Positions 1-13,167 of a DNA stretch of 64,000 bases are shown here, one piece after another. The stretch comes from Chionis minor (lineage: Eukaryota > Chordata > Aves > Charadriiformes > Chionididae), in contig VZSF01002053.1 of NCBI GenBank assembly GCA_013398295.1, forward strand, positions 63,871 to 127,870, written 5' to 3'. Made by a program: the position numbers and the translations under genes. Numbering within the stretch: position 1 is the stretch's first letter; every line of letters starts with the position of its first letter. The notes beneath the pieces are model-generated. The model searched no databases and had not been told where the DNA came from. It saw only the letters and a program-made list of their open reading frames with translations.

Positions 1-3000
1 TGGAGTTTGAGCATGGCAACTTTTTGCTTGTTTTTTCCATTGAAATTCATGTCAAAATTCCCTTAGTTTCAGTGAAAACTGGTGTGGGGTCACAGATATA
101 TCTTGAGCAGGATCTCAAATAGGTTCGGAAGCTTTTTCATCTCTCTTGCTCTTTAAGTATTGTAGCGCTCATAGCTTTTGCTGACGTCTTTTGGCCCAGT
201 GTGGACGGAATGGAAGTTCACAGATTATCATAGTTCTTTCTTATTTGGCCTGTATTTTGGCATAGGTTTTAAGCATCTTGTGGTTTAATTAACACTCTTA
301 ATTCTGTTTGTCCTCGTACAGTGGGGATCGGATCCACTGCTGTGGCTCCTAGAGGCTGCCACAATACAAATAAAGAAGAGTAATTTTCCAGCATGAGCCA
401 AATAAATCTGTCCTTTACGTAACTTCTGTGGTTGATCTGGCAAAGAAGGGGATTTGGGGTGTGTGTGCACTGAACAACTGAGTTCTCTGTTGGTTCTTGG
501 GGCTGTTGGAAATTGAAGAACAACGTTAGCATTTGTTATTTCTCTCATAGAATAGTGAAAACAGGACTGTTGACAAATCTGTTGAAATAACTCACAAAAG
601 GATAGTTCCTCTGAAGGAACAAATACAGTTTAAGGTCACTCTACTCGCCTGTATCTGCAGGCATTCTAGGACAACAGAAGGTAAAGATTTATTTTATTTT
701 TTACAAATACAAGAAAAATCTCCACACTTTTCACCCTCTATAGAATATCTGTAATTCTGTCATAATTATAACAACGTCTGATTGCGTTGCTAATCAGATC
801 TTACTTTAGCAGTTAGTACAGTGATAAAAAGATATTAATGAGTTCTTGGCAGTTGCTCTTTTTCTGTCAGACAGCTAGATAAAACTACAATGCACTGATT
901 TAATTGGAAAATGGGCACTCAAGCATCAACACAGTGTGTGGTGGAGAGATACCATCTACTCTATTTCGGTAAGTGACTTAACTGTCCTCTCATAAAAAGT
1001 GTTTCACGTCGAGGAGATGTAAACCAGAATGTAATTGTAGTGTGGGATTGTCAAAAGTGCTTCGCTGGGGATATTTTGGAGTCCCTTAGGTAGTTTTGCA
1101 ATTTGTAGGGTAGAGTATATAAAATTACTTTAATAATTAATTTAGCCAGTAATTTTTATGGATATACTTGTGGATGTTTTGTACTGAATCCCGTTTGCAT
1201 TTATTTTGCAATCTCATTCCTCTTGGTTTATGGCTTTACAGTCATTTTTACCTTAGAAAATTGGACCAGTTGTCTTAGCTTTGTCCACTCTCTCTTTACA
1301 CCAGTATACACTTAACTCGGAAGGAAAAGGAATAAATTAGATCAGTATAAACATTTCCTCAGCAGTTTAATTGCGTTCCCACTAAATGTTGTATAGGTGT
1401 TTCTGTAAGGATTTCACCAGCTAACACAGTTTTAGCAAGACAAACAGCATGCGAAGAATCAGTTTCTAGAGCTGCCTCCTTTTGAAATCCAGTGGAGGTG
1501 AGACCTTGGAGCTGATTATCTCCAGCCAAGGGAAGTTTAGGTTTGTTTTCTCTCATCTTTGGCATTTTCGTAGGCTCCTCTGCCAAAACAAACGCGAGAA
1601 GAAAGTTGCAGGATTTTCACGGCTTTCTGATCACTGAAAGCTGATGGACTGGTTAGGTCCAATTCTCTTCAAGGGTCTGGTGTAAATCCTGTTAGCCATG
1701 TTTATATGAAGACAAGCACTCTAAAGGTAGTATTAAGGTTATAACATTTTTGCTATAACCCTTTTAAGGTGTACGACTGCACTGAGAGGCCAAAAGGAGC
1801 GAGTCATGTTTGCAGCTGTGGAGCTTGGTATACTTCACAACGGCTCAGCGGAGACCGCATCTGGCTTAACGGGAGATGTGTTTAATTAATAAATCATCAG
1901 TTTGCAAGTCGTGTCTGGAGTGGGATGCCATGACATCCTTCCCCTTTGTTCAACGAATAGAAATCCCCATCTCCTCCTGCAGAATGTGCTGCTGCCCTGG
2001 GGACAGCACAGGGTTTTGCCTGCTGGGTTGCCAGCTGGGTGAAGCCTCCACTGACAACTTGTTGAGCAGCTGGGCGGAGAGCGCCGTCTCTCCTGGCAGC
2101 TCTGGGGAACATCGTCGTTCTGCTTCCAGGGATCAGCTAAGCTTATCTGGATTGAGATGCTGATATGCTGCCTGGGAGACTGGTTTGTAGATCAGATTTC
2201 AATATTGTAATTGCACGGTTGAGAAATGCTTGTGGTCTGTTAGAAGGAGGTTGAGTATATACTGATTTTATTTTTAATTACAGAAATTACAGTTGGTCTT
2301 TTCCTCTCTAGCTGGAAGTAACACTACTTAGTCAGTGACCTGGAGACACATCCAATTATCTATTCTCTGAAAGCCGTCACATAATGACTTGTTAAAAACT
2401 TCCCTAACAAACTTCCCTATCTGATGCTGTATTGTGGGCAGGAATGATTATTTGCTGTGGTCAGAGTATGAGTTCATTCTAAGTATATGAACAGCTTTTC
2501 TGATTCCTGGAAAATGCTTGTGTCTCCTGCTGTGAGCAGGAGTTATTCCTTAAAAGTTGATGTGATGGTTTTATCTGTGTGTAGAGTTGCAGCCCTAAAG
2601 CACTATAAGGGGTTGGGACCTGTCCAGTCCTCTCCCTCAAAGGATAATTCCTTCCCTGTTTGTCCTGTAGCCCATTCCCACCTGCTTTGTTGCCCTCAGG
2701 CTTTGAGATGCATCCTCCAATGCTGCAAGGTTTTAGCATCACTTCTACCATGGATGGTAATTCTTGCTACTTTGGGCAGGAAAACCTTTGTAATCTTTTC
2801 TCCATGTGGTCTGGATAGTTCCAGCTCCTGATGATATTAACGTGCTATTATGCTGCTACATGCAGAGTTGATTGCATTTTAACCCTTTCCTAATACCATC
2901 TGAAAATCCTCTCCAGTAAATAAAGCTTATTTTGAGAGAGAATGATCATATCAGTTCCTGAGTTACCTGCACCCCTCTTGAATGTAGAATTCTCCTATTG

Positions 3001-3357
3001 TTTAAATTATTTACATAATAAAACAAAGAAAACAAGACTGACTCTTGAGGCATAGTACATTGTAATTTTCCAGCAGGAGAAATTTGTTCGTATCTAATAG
3101 TTGAGTCCTTTTTCAGTGCACTGTATGCCTGAAGTTTGGCAGGTATAAATTAAACCTCTAGAATGAACACAGTTGCTCCCCGCCGTGACTCAGAACAGTC
3201 TGTCCAAAGTTTTTCATCAAACTGAAATTATAATCAGTTATGACAAAGCTGTCAGGATGCCAAAGGGATAATATATTGAGCAAGAAGGAGACATGAAACA
3301 CCACATAGCGTTTGGAGCAGTGCTTAGCAAACTGACGGCTAAGCATCCTGTGGCAAA
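1..3357. other. Non-coding stretch, nothing recognised
   Basis: I see no repeat family, RNA gene or convincing exon here. The open frames are short, lack paired splice signals and resemble no family I know. The sequence is AT-rich with short T and A tracts. Intergenic or intronic DNA are both possible. Confidence 0.6.
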
Positions 3358-3901
3358 TCTTGAGACCCCCACCGGGAATACTGTGTCCAGCTTTGGGGCC
3401 CCCAACATAAGAAGGACATGGACTTGTTAGAGCGAGTCCAGAGCGGGCCACAAAGATGATCGAAGGGCTGAAGCACCTCTCCTATGAGGACAGGCTGAGA
3501 GAGTTGGGGTTGTTCAGCCTGGAGAAGAGAAGGCTCTGGGGGGACCTTATAGCAGCCTTCCAGTACCTGAAAGGGGTCTACAAGAAAGCTGGAGAGGGGT
3601 GTTTTACAAGGGCGTGTGGTGATAGGATGAGAGGTAATGGCTTCTGACTGGAAGAGGGGAGATTTAGAATAGATGTTAGGAAGAAATTTTTCACTCTGAG
3701 GGTGGTGAGACCCTGGCACAGGTTGCCCAGAGAAGCTGTGGCTGCCCCATCCCTGGAGGTGCTCAAGGCCAGGTTGGACGGGGCTTGGAGCAACTTGCTC
3801 CATGCTTGGAGCAACCATGGTCTCCCTCCCATGGCAGGGGAGTTGGAACGAGATGATCTTTAAGATCTCTTCCAACCCAAACCATTCTATGATTCTATGA
3901 T
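3358..3901 (+). mobile_element. CR1 LINE fragment, 3' end
   Basis: This is a 5'-truncated copy of the avian CR1 non-LTR retrotransposon. It opens in the part of ORF2 just after the reverse-transcriptase domain (around the 'tactgtgtccag' motif). It then runs through the segment encoding the CR1 peptide [18 protein letters not shown], here at about 3481-3537, followed by the short 3' UTR. It ends at about 3884-3900 in two copies of the ATTCTATG octamer that terminate CR1. The reading frame is broken by an in-frame stop near 3646. A small local duplication around 3785-3815 repeats the 'ggagcaac' segment. The long minus-strand open frame over this region is the antisense shadow of CR1. Family assignment is certain; the subfamily is not resolved. 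Confidence 0.95.
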
Positions 3902-5579
3902 CTCTCTGATCCTGCTGTTTCAAGAGCGGGGCAAGCCGTGCACAATTTCCATGATCCTTAGCAGTACACAATTCCATACGCTGAGCACTTCCCATGGGCA
4001 GAGGTGTTTTTCCTGAGACAAGATTTCTTTGATTTTGTATCCCCTGTTGCACTTCTCTGTCTCTGGGTTTGATATGGAATGAACAAATGTGTCATGTCAA
4101 TCCCAGTCATCCCAGCCAGAATCACAATATCTGTTCTGGAAAATGTGGCTTACGGAAGCAGGAAGAGCTACAGCTGTGCTACACAACATCATAAGGTACA
4201 AATTCTGCAAAATGTTACCTTCCAGCTTAGGTCTAAGTGAGGCAAACTACAAAACACCCTTGGAGAAATGAATGTTGGACCACATTCTCCCCAAGCTCAG
4301 AATATCTGGGGTTGGAGTCTGGTCTTAGTAGCCCATATATTTTGGTTTTTTGTATGCCTGTAACACTTTCTGATTAAGAAGAATAATGATAACAGAATTA
4401 GTTTCGCTTAAATTTTACTTAATCCAATACTGTCCTGACTAAACCTTTTGTAAGATGAAGGGTTCACTCCAGGATGAATTTGGCGCACATATGACAGTTA
4501 GTGTCTAGGATGATAGTTGCTGTCTAAAAAGAAAAATGTAAATTTACCTACAGAAGGAAAGGAAAGAAGGGAAATATTTATCCACAGCAGTGCTGCTATA
4601 GAGACCAGGGACATTTCAAATAGCAATAATAAAAAGATATGTATGCTAAATTATCTGTGCTTGGTTCTACCATTGTTAGTCTTGTTACCATCACTACCTG
4701 CTGCACTGGTTCGGAACAGCAGCTCCACCAGAATTTCTTTAGACATTTATAGTTACAAAAAACTGTAGGTTTGTGGAACTGGATGATTTCATTTTACTTT
4801 GACAATGATGTTTCAGCCTGTAGAAAATAGCTTTTCAGTCTTTTCCAGACTCCAAATTAAAAGAATAATTTATCACAGAAAAGTATAAAAATGGGCTCAA
4901 GGAGAATGAAAGTAACATTTATTTTTCTCCGCATAAAAATGTATCTCAGAAGTTTAAAGTAAAACATGCAAATGAAGAAGACTGATTTAGGTACTGATGC
5001 AGATTACACACATTCTGCGCAATCTTTGTTTATTTAGTGGTGTATAAGGTGAACTGAAATAAAACAAATGTGGTTCAGATTTTTAAGTAGGTTTCTGGAA
5101 ATCTTTCTATGAATTCTGATTTATCCTATTTATAGCTTGTTAACGCTAGTAGGTCTAAAGCAAGAGACCTACAATGTCTTGTATTGCATCTCTCTATTTA
5201 TGCAATAGATTGTATAAAACAAACCGAGACACCCACCGTGGAGCAATTGCACACACGCCTGATCTCTGCAAACGTCTCATTCAGTAGACCGGCACCTCGG
5301 ATCAGGTCAGTGGCAATTTTGGTGTCCCAGAAACATCAGTGTCCAAGGTGCAACAGATCTGCTGTTGATGCAGTGGCTGTTCATGGGGGCTATCCCTGAC
5401 CTCCCATAGCCTCTGGAGCAGATGGCCACCAGGAGCAGTAGGATTCGGAGTGCTTTTTACTTTGGTTGGGATCCATTCCTCCTCCTTTCTGCCATGGTAA
5501 GGTACTGTGAGCCAGGATTGAAGGCCACCGTGAAGCCTTTTCCTCCCTGGAGGTAGGATTGCAAAAATGCAAACACATT

Positions 5580-5596
5580 GTTTAGCGTTGCTAAAC
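5580..5596. repeat. Short perfect inverted repeat
   Basis: Arms GTTTAGC (5580-5586) and GCTAAAC (5590-5596) are perfect reverse complements around a 3-base spacer. The form loosely resembles a protein-binding dyad such as an RFX site, but it does not match the X-box consensus. A chance occurrence is quite possible. Confidence 0.5.
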
Positions 5597-8500
5597 CTCA
5601 TGATTCAATACCTGTGCATGGACCCATTTACACGCACTTCGATGCAAATAGTTTCCATTGAACTAATGAGGTGACGGAGGCGTTTAACTGAAATACATGC
5701 TTGAATTTGTGGAAGATCAAAGCCCTTAATTGCAAGCACATGGTGCAATCGTAAAGGTACTTACAGTGGGCATGTATAAATTGCCTTCTAGATGAAGGAT
5801 CTGTTACAGGTATATGGATTTTGCTCAGTCACCTGCACAAGGAGTGAAAGTGATGGCAAATTTATGAATATTTGTGTCTTATTCTGAACATGCATTGGCT
5901 AAAAAAAAAAGGCTCTTTATGGTCTATTTCCCATGTATGTGTACCCATACCTGTTCAGGCTCATGTTCTGGAGCGTCTAATATGTAGATTTGGCTAGCAG
6001 GACAATAAACATTGCCATTTATTATACTCGTATGACATGAAAAAAATTATTTAGCCTCTTACTTAGTCATCACACATTGGTGTTGCTCAGTAAAACACTT
6101 CATTTAACAACTCCTATTTGATCATCTTGCTAAATAATACAGCCAGAAGTGGTTTTATGTGCTGTATTCACATTACATCTGAGATGAAAATAGAGAACAT
6201 GTATTTCTGGTGCCCCTTGTCTAGGTGCAACTTCAAAGGGTACAGATAAATGCCAGGGAAAGCCCACGGTTTCAAACATTTGTGCTGAACAGGTATCATA
6301 TGTCAGAAGCAATTTTTTCCTCCTCTTTCTTTCCTTTTTGCTTGAGATCACTTGTATAAAAATAAAAGAGCTCAGGTACTGTGCCACTCAAGTCCTTTAT
6401 GTATGGGAAATGGATGTGTCCAGAACTATTACTGCATTAAGCTGCTCACTGCTCTTAGTAGTTACTAAGGCTGTATGTAGCCGGGGAGCTATTAGCTTGA
6501 GAAATTATATGAAAATGATTAATAATGAATATAAAACTGGAATAATGAAAGACGTCAAGTGTTCCCCAGGGAAGAGAATATGCTTAACATTTTAATTCTA
6601 TGCCATGTGATCCTGGAGGTAGCGGGGTATTTCCACATCAGGAATCCGATGTGAGTGTTACCCACTGGAGTGGTTTGCATGTCTGATGTACTGGTAAAAA
6701 TAATCTTAAACATTTTTATGGGCACTTGTCAATTATTAATTGGGCTAAAACTATCATTTCAGCTGAATTTTTGATTTACTCTGAGTTCAAAATCTGTATT
6801 TTGTGATTGCATATTCTCACGAGTGATACTTGTTAACCTGAGGGACAATGTGAAAACTGCGCACAGTCTATCTGGTTATCTGGGTACCTCTGCAAACGCC
6901 GTGAAATCCTGTAACTCCCTTTCACAGGGCAGCACCTCACAACCTCCTCCAGCATGCAAAACACTGTCTCTCCTGGCTGGAGAGGCACAGGGAGGGCAGG
7001 AGAGGCAGGGAAGGATGCTGCGTGGCTGGAAGGAGACTGGAGCAGACTGCAACGCTCCACGTGAGCCGTACCTCAAAGCAGCGGAGCCAGCGGGATCCAG
7101 CAGCCTATTTTTAAACTCTGCGATGTCCAGCCTGCTACGACTTGGTCCTCTTTTGGATACTGGCATTTCTCTCATTTCAGTGCTCCCAAACGCTGCTCAG
7201 AGATTTGGCTGAGAAAGTTTTTTTGCGCGCTGAATCATCGATAATCACACTCTCGCTAACTGAATTCCTTTTGGAGCTTATTCCACCCTGTGCAGCTCTT
7301 ACCCAGCCTTTCTCTTCACACTGATGAGGTCTGGAGATTTTCATCAGCTCATCATGCTCTTTTTTGCATGTCACGTTTGTTTTTCCAACTTCTCCTGTAA
7401 TGTGGGTGTGCTATTGCACTTGCTTTGATAATGACGGTCAAGTCAATATTAAATTAAGTGGAGTTATGTGCCGTGGTTTTGGCCAGCATCAAAATTAAGA
7501 ATAGTTTATCAACCATTTTGAAAGCGAGATTTGGAGAATAGAACAATAGTAGCTCAAGTCAGCTTTTCCCTTGCCATTAGAGTAATTACTTGAATGTAAT
7601 ATTGTATATAATGTAATTGGTAGATACCTTAGAAAATTCCAGTATATGCCTGTCTGCATCTTTCAGGGCCTAAATACCTTAAAAATATCGACTGTATGTA
7701 ATGAAGTCACTTTTGAAATGGAATTTATACTTCTGCATTAGTTAGGCACATTCAAAATCTTCACCTCTTGGGTGACTGGCAGATTTACATCGATAGAATT
7801 AGTGGCTGTGGGCTAATGGAAATACACAGGAGGTTCTTCAGTTCTGAGATCTTTTGCTTCCTCAAGGGATGAGGTTATACCAATGCTGGGAAATCCACAT
7901 GAAAAAGAAACTCTGGGTTGGAAACATACCACCATGTTGGATCCATACTGAAATAAATAAGTAGCAGTTTCCCCAGTTCTTTACAATCTATTCTCTTAGT
8001 AGCTTTTAATCTATATGAAAAACTCAGCAAAGAAAGGATAAGCCAATTATTCAATTTTATTAAATAAAATCAGTTAATTATATTTTCTAATTATCCTCTT
8101 TTATATTTGTGAAGTTAAGGCCTCCAAGCTGTTGAGCTCAGCAAGTGAGCTTGATGTTCCTATGCTTTTGGGGAATAATATTGTGTCTGCCATTGATGAA
8201 TATATTATATTTATGGCTTACTGTAATAATTTGCTGCTTCATGGTCCTACAATTCTCACAGGAGTGTAACAAATCCTTGTGATCTCCTGGAGAACTGCCG
8301 TGTGGTTTCAAATCTTGGCGTTAGCTGGGGGAAGTGCAACACGCACATGATGCCAGTCAGCTCCCCACTGAATGTTTTTGCAGCAGCAGTCTGAGCTGTT
8401 TGTTGTTTCAGGGAGAACCAGCAATAAATTAACCGAAGAAGCAGACTTCTTTATTACAACTGCAATAGGACACCGATAATAACATCTACTCCCTCCTCCT

Positions 8501-11500
8501 TTTTTTTGTTTTTTTTTTGTTTTTGGAAGGAGCTTGCAGAGTTTGCTCAGCTTTGCTCTGCACGCTGAGATAACCCGCTAGTCCGGAGCACACGAAGCAA
8601 AGGAAATACGTCCCCCGTGCCCGTTGTTCTGGTGATACTGCTTAGCCACCGCCCGCACCTGAGCTTGGGATCTGCCTCCCGCAGGTGCATGGAGATGGAT
8701 TTTGTCTCCCTTTTGGGATGAATATTAGGATGCATAGCGATGGCCCCGTCTGGGACAGAGGTGCACCAGAACACTCCCTGCAGGAAGCACATGAGCTAGG
8801 TGGATGTTTGGGATTTTAAGCAGTCACAGCCATACGGGTGGCTGTGGCCAGTCCTGTCTGGTGTCTACCGTTTGCCCTCCTTGGAGGGCAGACCAGTGGA
8901 AATGCACATGAGGTGATACGTATCATGGCAGGAAAATGAGGGCACACAGATAAAGCTTTGCCAGAACATGGTAGATAATTATGTTCTGTGAAACAGGACG
9001 TGGTGCGTTTTGCTCCCCAGGCTGGCTGACTGGCCTCTGCTCACAAAACGGACCTTTCTTTCCTTAGCTTCGGCTTTGCTCAGCCCTGAGGGGCCATTTC
9101 TTTGGTTTTCCAGGGAGCACCAATGCCAGATACACCTCTCCCTGCACTTTCTTCCATGCATTTGCCTGTTGCCTCTAACGCACAGGAAGATATTTGCCTT
9201 GAAAGCAGTGTGGAAAGTCCTGCTGCCTCCCAACTGGCCACACCTGGAGATCTGTCATCGCAGATCTTGTTTTCAGAGCCAGCCGGGAATGATAAATTCA
9301 GCTCCAAGCACTGACTTCCAGCCTCTTGACAAGATCTTATGTGAGTCTGATACATTTACCAAAATTTAAAAATTGAAGAAAAAGGAAAGGAAAAACCAAA
9401 GATGCATAAAATGCGAAATGAATCAGCAGGCTGATGAAAGCAAACATGTCAAGATGGCATTAAGCCGTAACTGATGGAGTAAATTAGTGCTGTTTTGGAA
9501 AGCATGGTTAAATAACACGAAAGAATTAAACAAGCAGTATACCATTAATACAAGTGGATTTAGTTTCTTAATAATCCTTCAACTTTTGGTTATATAGACC
9601 ACAACCCAGCAGCCATTTTAGCCTAATGACTACTCCGACTGCATTTTTGTAGCAATTACTTGCTTCTCTGAAGTTTCCCTTTGGTACGTATGGGTAGTGT
9701 ACATTTATCTGGCTGTGAACCTGTAGCATAAGTTTAAAAATGCGCTTAAGCAAGATTATTGCACAGTGCAATATAAAGTAAGATAAGTATAGTATATGTA
9801 TATATACATGTATCATTGTCATTCCTTTGAGCTCAGTGAAAAGTCACTGATATACATCTGTCTTGTCCTGTAGTAATAAATATTTTAACATAACCATGCT
9901 GTCTGTCACCGGTTGCTAGTTGACCTCAGTGGTCAGAATGGGGTTTCTATCCGAGAGGAGATTTCCTTTCACTCCTTGTTTTCATAATACATCGGGCTCC
10001 ACTGCTGGGCTCGCAGGGGTTACTGCACTGCGGCTAGTGCTCGGTACCAAGCAAGTCATTAGGATGCTGGTCCCAGGTTGCTCATCAACTCAGCTCTGTC
10101 GATAATTCTCGATGCCCATGGGTTTTAATACTCAGTTCTGCTTTCTATAAATGTTCCTTGTCTTTTGACCTGTGACAGAAGGAGCAAAGTCAAGTATAGG
10201 GTAATTTCTTCCTCCCATAAATGGGCGTACATGGAAATTTTTTGATGCTTTATTATCTAGTTATAGCTTGTGCTTTCTTTGGTTTACACTTGTTTCTTGG
10301 CATGTTTTATAGCAGTGTCTGGAAAATCAATTTTTCTTTTCCAAGCTACAAAGCAGTACATGTGTTCTTAAACAAAATCCTGTCATTCTGACCAACATCT
10401 TTAGTTTTTCTTCCTTGGTGTTGTCGTGAAGCCCACTTCAGTCCCATATATTTGCTCTTTAATTTCAGTGTTTCTTTTAGTGATCACACTTAGTTTAAGA
10501 ATGCTGTCAAACAGCTGATTATACAAAAGCGCTGCATGTATATTTAGTGTTTTTCCAAAAGGGGTGGTTGTATTTTAATTATACTTCCTAAGGTGCAAAA
10601 CTTCACTGGTTTCTTTCTTCTGTCCTCCCTGTTTATTATACATCTTCTTGTTTTAGAAAGTTAGATGGGTTAGTGATGAGACAAACTGTTTGAATGCTTC
10701 TCAGATGGGGATTTATGGGAGAAAGAAAGACTAAAGATGTTATATTCCTGCTTTCATGGGTTGCTAGCCATGCCACAGGAGATCCAGACGTGCAGTCTTC
10801 TGTCATCATGGCAGCTGGATGTTGCACTGCATCTTTGAGATGACCCAGGGAAGCCCAGCAGTCCAACAGTTGTCTCCATTAGTGGTGGACGTCAATATGA
10901 ATCGTCTGGGTGAATGAGGGATTGGCTCTATATTGGTTATTATAGTCTCCTAATTGGCACGATCCTGCATTCCTTTGAAGTCCAGACTCCCATTGGTCTC
11001 ATCGGAGCTCTGGATTCAGAAACAGAAAAAAACCCCAGGGTCAGCGAGTCTGGCTGCATCTCTTCTAAGGTTGCCACTGTCTGCTTTACAAAAATTGATG
11101 GCTCTTTCTAGGCACCAAGGCAGCAGTGACTAATGCCGCTTATACGAGGCTGCTGACATACTCTTTCTGAAGCTTGCGTTCATCAATCTAGATAAAGAGA
11201 CTTGCAGAGGCAGAGCCTGTGGTCTGATGTCCAGCACGAATTGGAGCCCTGCCACGGTCCCCATGCAAAACCCATAAACACTGGTCAGCGCCAAGGCGAT
11301 AATGGGCGAGCAGGTTTGTGTGAATACAAGAAAGTGGACAGTAACACCAAGCTTCGTCAGGTGCTCCTCATCCCCCTTTCTGCCTCAGGGAAGTCTATTT
11401 AACCTCATCCTGGAAGTGGGAACCTTAGGGAGAGGCTGTTGACAACCAGAAGAGAAAACCTGCATGCTGTGGTGGAAGGACTGGTGAGCTCAGCAGGGCA

Positions 11501-12346
11501 GAAAAGACCAGGTTCTCCTTTTCTGCAGCAGCAGGTGGTATCTCGGCCACCGTAATGCTTCTTGTGCATGTAGGACAGGTTGATACCCACTGCTGGGTGG
11601 ATGATGTCATCTCAGGGTCAATTAATCAGTCCTTGTGTAGGCAGAGCATATGCTTGGCTATATCTGGTGGAACAGAATTTAATTACTGAATTGAGAGGTT
11701 TTTTGAACACTGAAATTAACATCACCATTCTCAGTTGAAATTAACTGGTCTGTTGAATTAATTTCTTGTTTATGGTATTTGTCTTGTAAATGAAGTTTTG
11801 ATCTTTTATGCTAATGAACTGATAGACCACAGAGCCTTGAAGAAGAGGGATAATGAAAGACGCTGTCAAATGATGATGTTAACGGTTAAAGTTAAATGGA
11901 GCTTCTGCCAGTACCTGCGAAGGTGCAGATGTTCTCTGCTTTTCTGGGAATGTTGAAAGCTAAACCGGGCGTTTTAAAGGGTTACTCTGCACTAAGTGTG
12001 GTGTCCACCTGCATGGACAAAGGGTGGCACCAGCAGGGGTTGAGCTGAAAGTTCTGAATGCTCAGGGTGGTACGAGAAATGTAGAGATGGTGCCACTGTC
12101 ACTCTGTTAGTCACCGGCAGTGCTGGAAGGGAAGAACCACGGTAGTGATGGCCAGGAGTGGGAACACCGTCATCACCTCACAGCATCCGCACACGGAGAT
12201 CTGCTCCAGGCTCGAACCCGTGCTCGCTGTGTGGGTGTATAAATAGTGCAGATGTAGCACTAATATTAGAAGTTATGAACTCTTCTGGTATCCTGTAACA
12301 ACATTTTTGTAACTCTAGAGCGTTTTTGCTGCTGTATAGAGGATGC

Positions 12347-12367
12347 GGGGACGGGGGACGGGGGGGG
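12347..12367 (+). repeat. G-rich run with G-quadruplex potential
   Basis: The plus strand has G4, AC, G5, AC and G8 in 21 bases. The last run can be read as two G3 tracts with a 2-base loop, so the four-tract, short-loop rule for an intramolecular G-quadruplex is met. It stands alone in AT-rich surroundings and is not next to a recognised promoter or CpG island. Confidence 0.6.
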
Positions 12368-13093
12368 AAGAAAATTGTTTGAAATGTTTTACACCTCACA
12401 TCATATACAATATCACATTAAGTATGACCCAAAGGGAAGCAGACTCTCAATACCTTGATTTAAAGAGGGAAAAGCAACTATGGAGACAGCAGTCTGAAAA
12501 GAAGCAGAACTGTGTTCAAGTCCTGCAGGGGAGTGCTGGAAATGCGTGGTATAAAAACGGTCCTTGTCTGAAGGAAAAGGGTTAAAATAACAACCCTCAA
12601 ATCTAGAACATATTCAACTGATTTACAAGCAGGAATTTGAAAATGTATTTTTGTAATAGGAATCTCTTAGATTTTTTTTTAAAACTCTAAGGCACTCTTG
12701 AAAAAGAAATTCTGGAAGAACTCAGGATATTGCTAAATGAACTTCCAGCAGTAGGGAGGTACTACTTACTGTCTCAACAGTCCTTGGATTATTTTTAGGG
12801 GTATTTAAATATGTTCTTGTCATAAAGGACTTAAAGTTGCTTTGCTCTTCAGAAGATATGTTGATTTCTCTTTAAAAATCAGCATTTTACTTCTGCATCT
12901 ATTGGTAACACCTGTAGTGGCAACAGAGGTACTTAACCCAGAGTTACTGAGCAGCTGAAAGCAATATCCTGTGTGTGGTACATGGGTTGTTTCTAGTTCC
13001 CTGTTTTTTCTTCTTGGCTCTTTGCTGTTTTATTTTCCTAAAGAAATCACAGTGCTACTTTCTTCTATACCATGTGTTGATCTCACTTAAAGG

Positions 13094-13167
13094 TGTTTTT
13101 TTTGGTGGTGGTGGGCTTGGTTTTTTTGTGTGTGGCTTTTTTTGGTTTTTTTTTTTTTTTTTTTTTT
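13094..13167 (+). repeat. T/G-rich low-complexity tract ending in T22
   Basis: Runs of T alternate with GGTGGTGG and TTTGTGTGTGG segments and finish in an uninterrupted run of 22 T (13146-13167), followed by AAAAA and CCCC. Read on the minus strand it is an A-rich tract that could be the tail of an old retrocopy, but I see no recognisable sequence upstream of it on that strand. I treat it as simple sequence. Confidence 0.7.

Larger units (their letters stand above)
3902..13093. other. Non-coding stretch with low-complexity tracts
   Basis: No gene is supported over these 9 kb. Features seen are a short hairpin at 5580-5596, a pyrimidine/T-rich tract at 8491-8525, an alternating AT-rich palindrome near 9794-9810 and a G-rich run at 12347-12367. 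The overlapping open frames at 6823-7212 and 9010-9369 occur on both strands at once. That is what locally stop-poor, slightly GC-richer DNA gives, so I do not call them genes. Confidence 0.55.

Noticed and set aside
3339..4052. 237-codon open frame on the minus strand
   Set aside because: It overlaps the CR1 copy at 3358-3901 and is its antisense; similar antisense frames occur over the copies at 33.6 and 46.3 kb.
6823..7212. 129-codon frame with minus-strand partners
   Set aside because: Several overlapping frames on both strands, a low-complexity Ser/Leu/Ala peptide and no splice context.
9010..9369. 119-codon frame, open together with three other frames
   Set aside because: Four frames are open at once over about 300 bases, so openness carries little information here.
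13094..13167. Long T tract as the poly(A) tail of a minus-strand retrocopy
   Set aside because: No recognisable gene-derived sequence lies on the expected side of the tract, and the GT-rich interruptions favour simple sequence.
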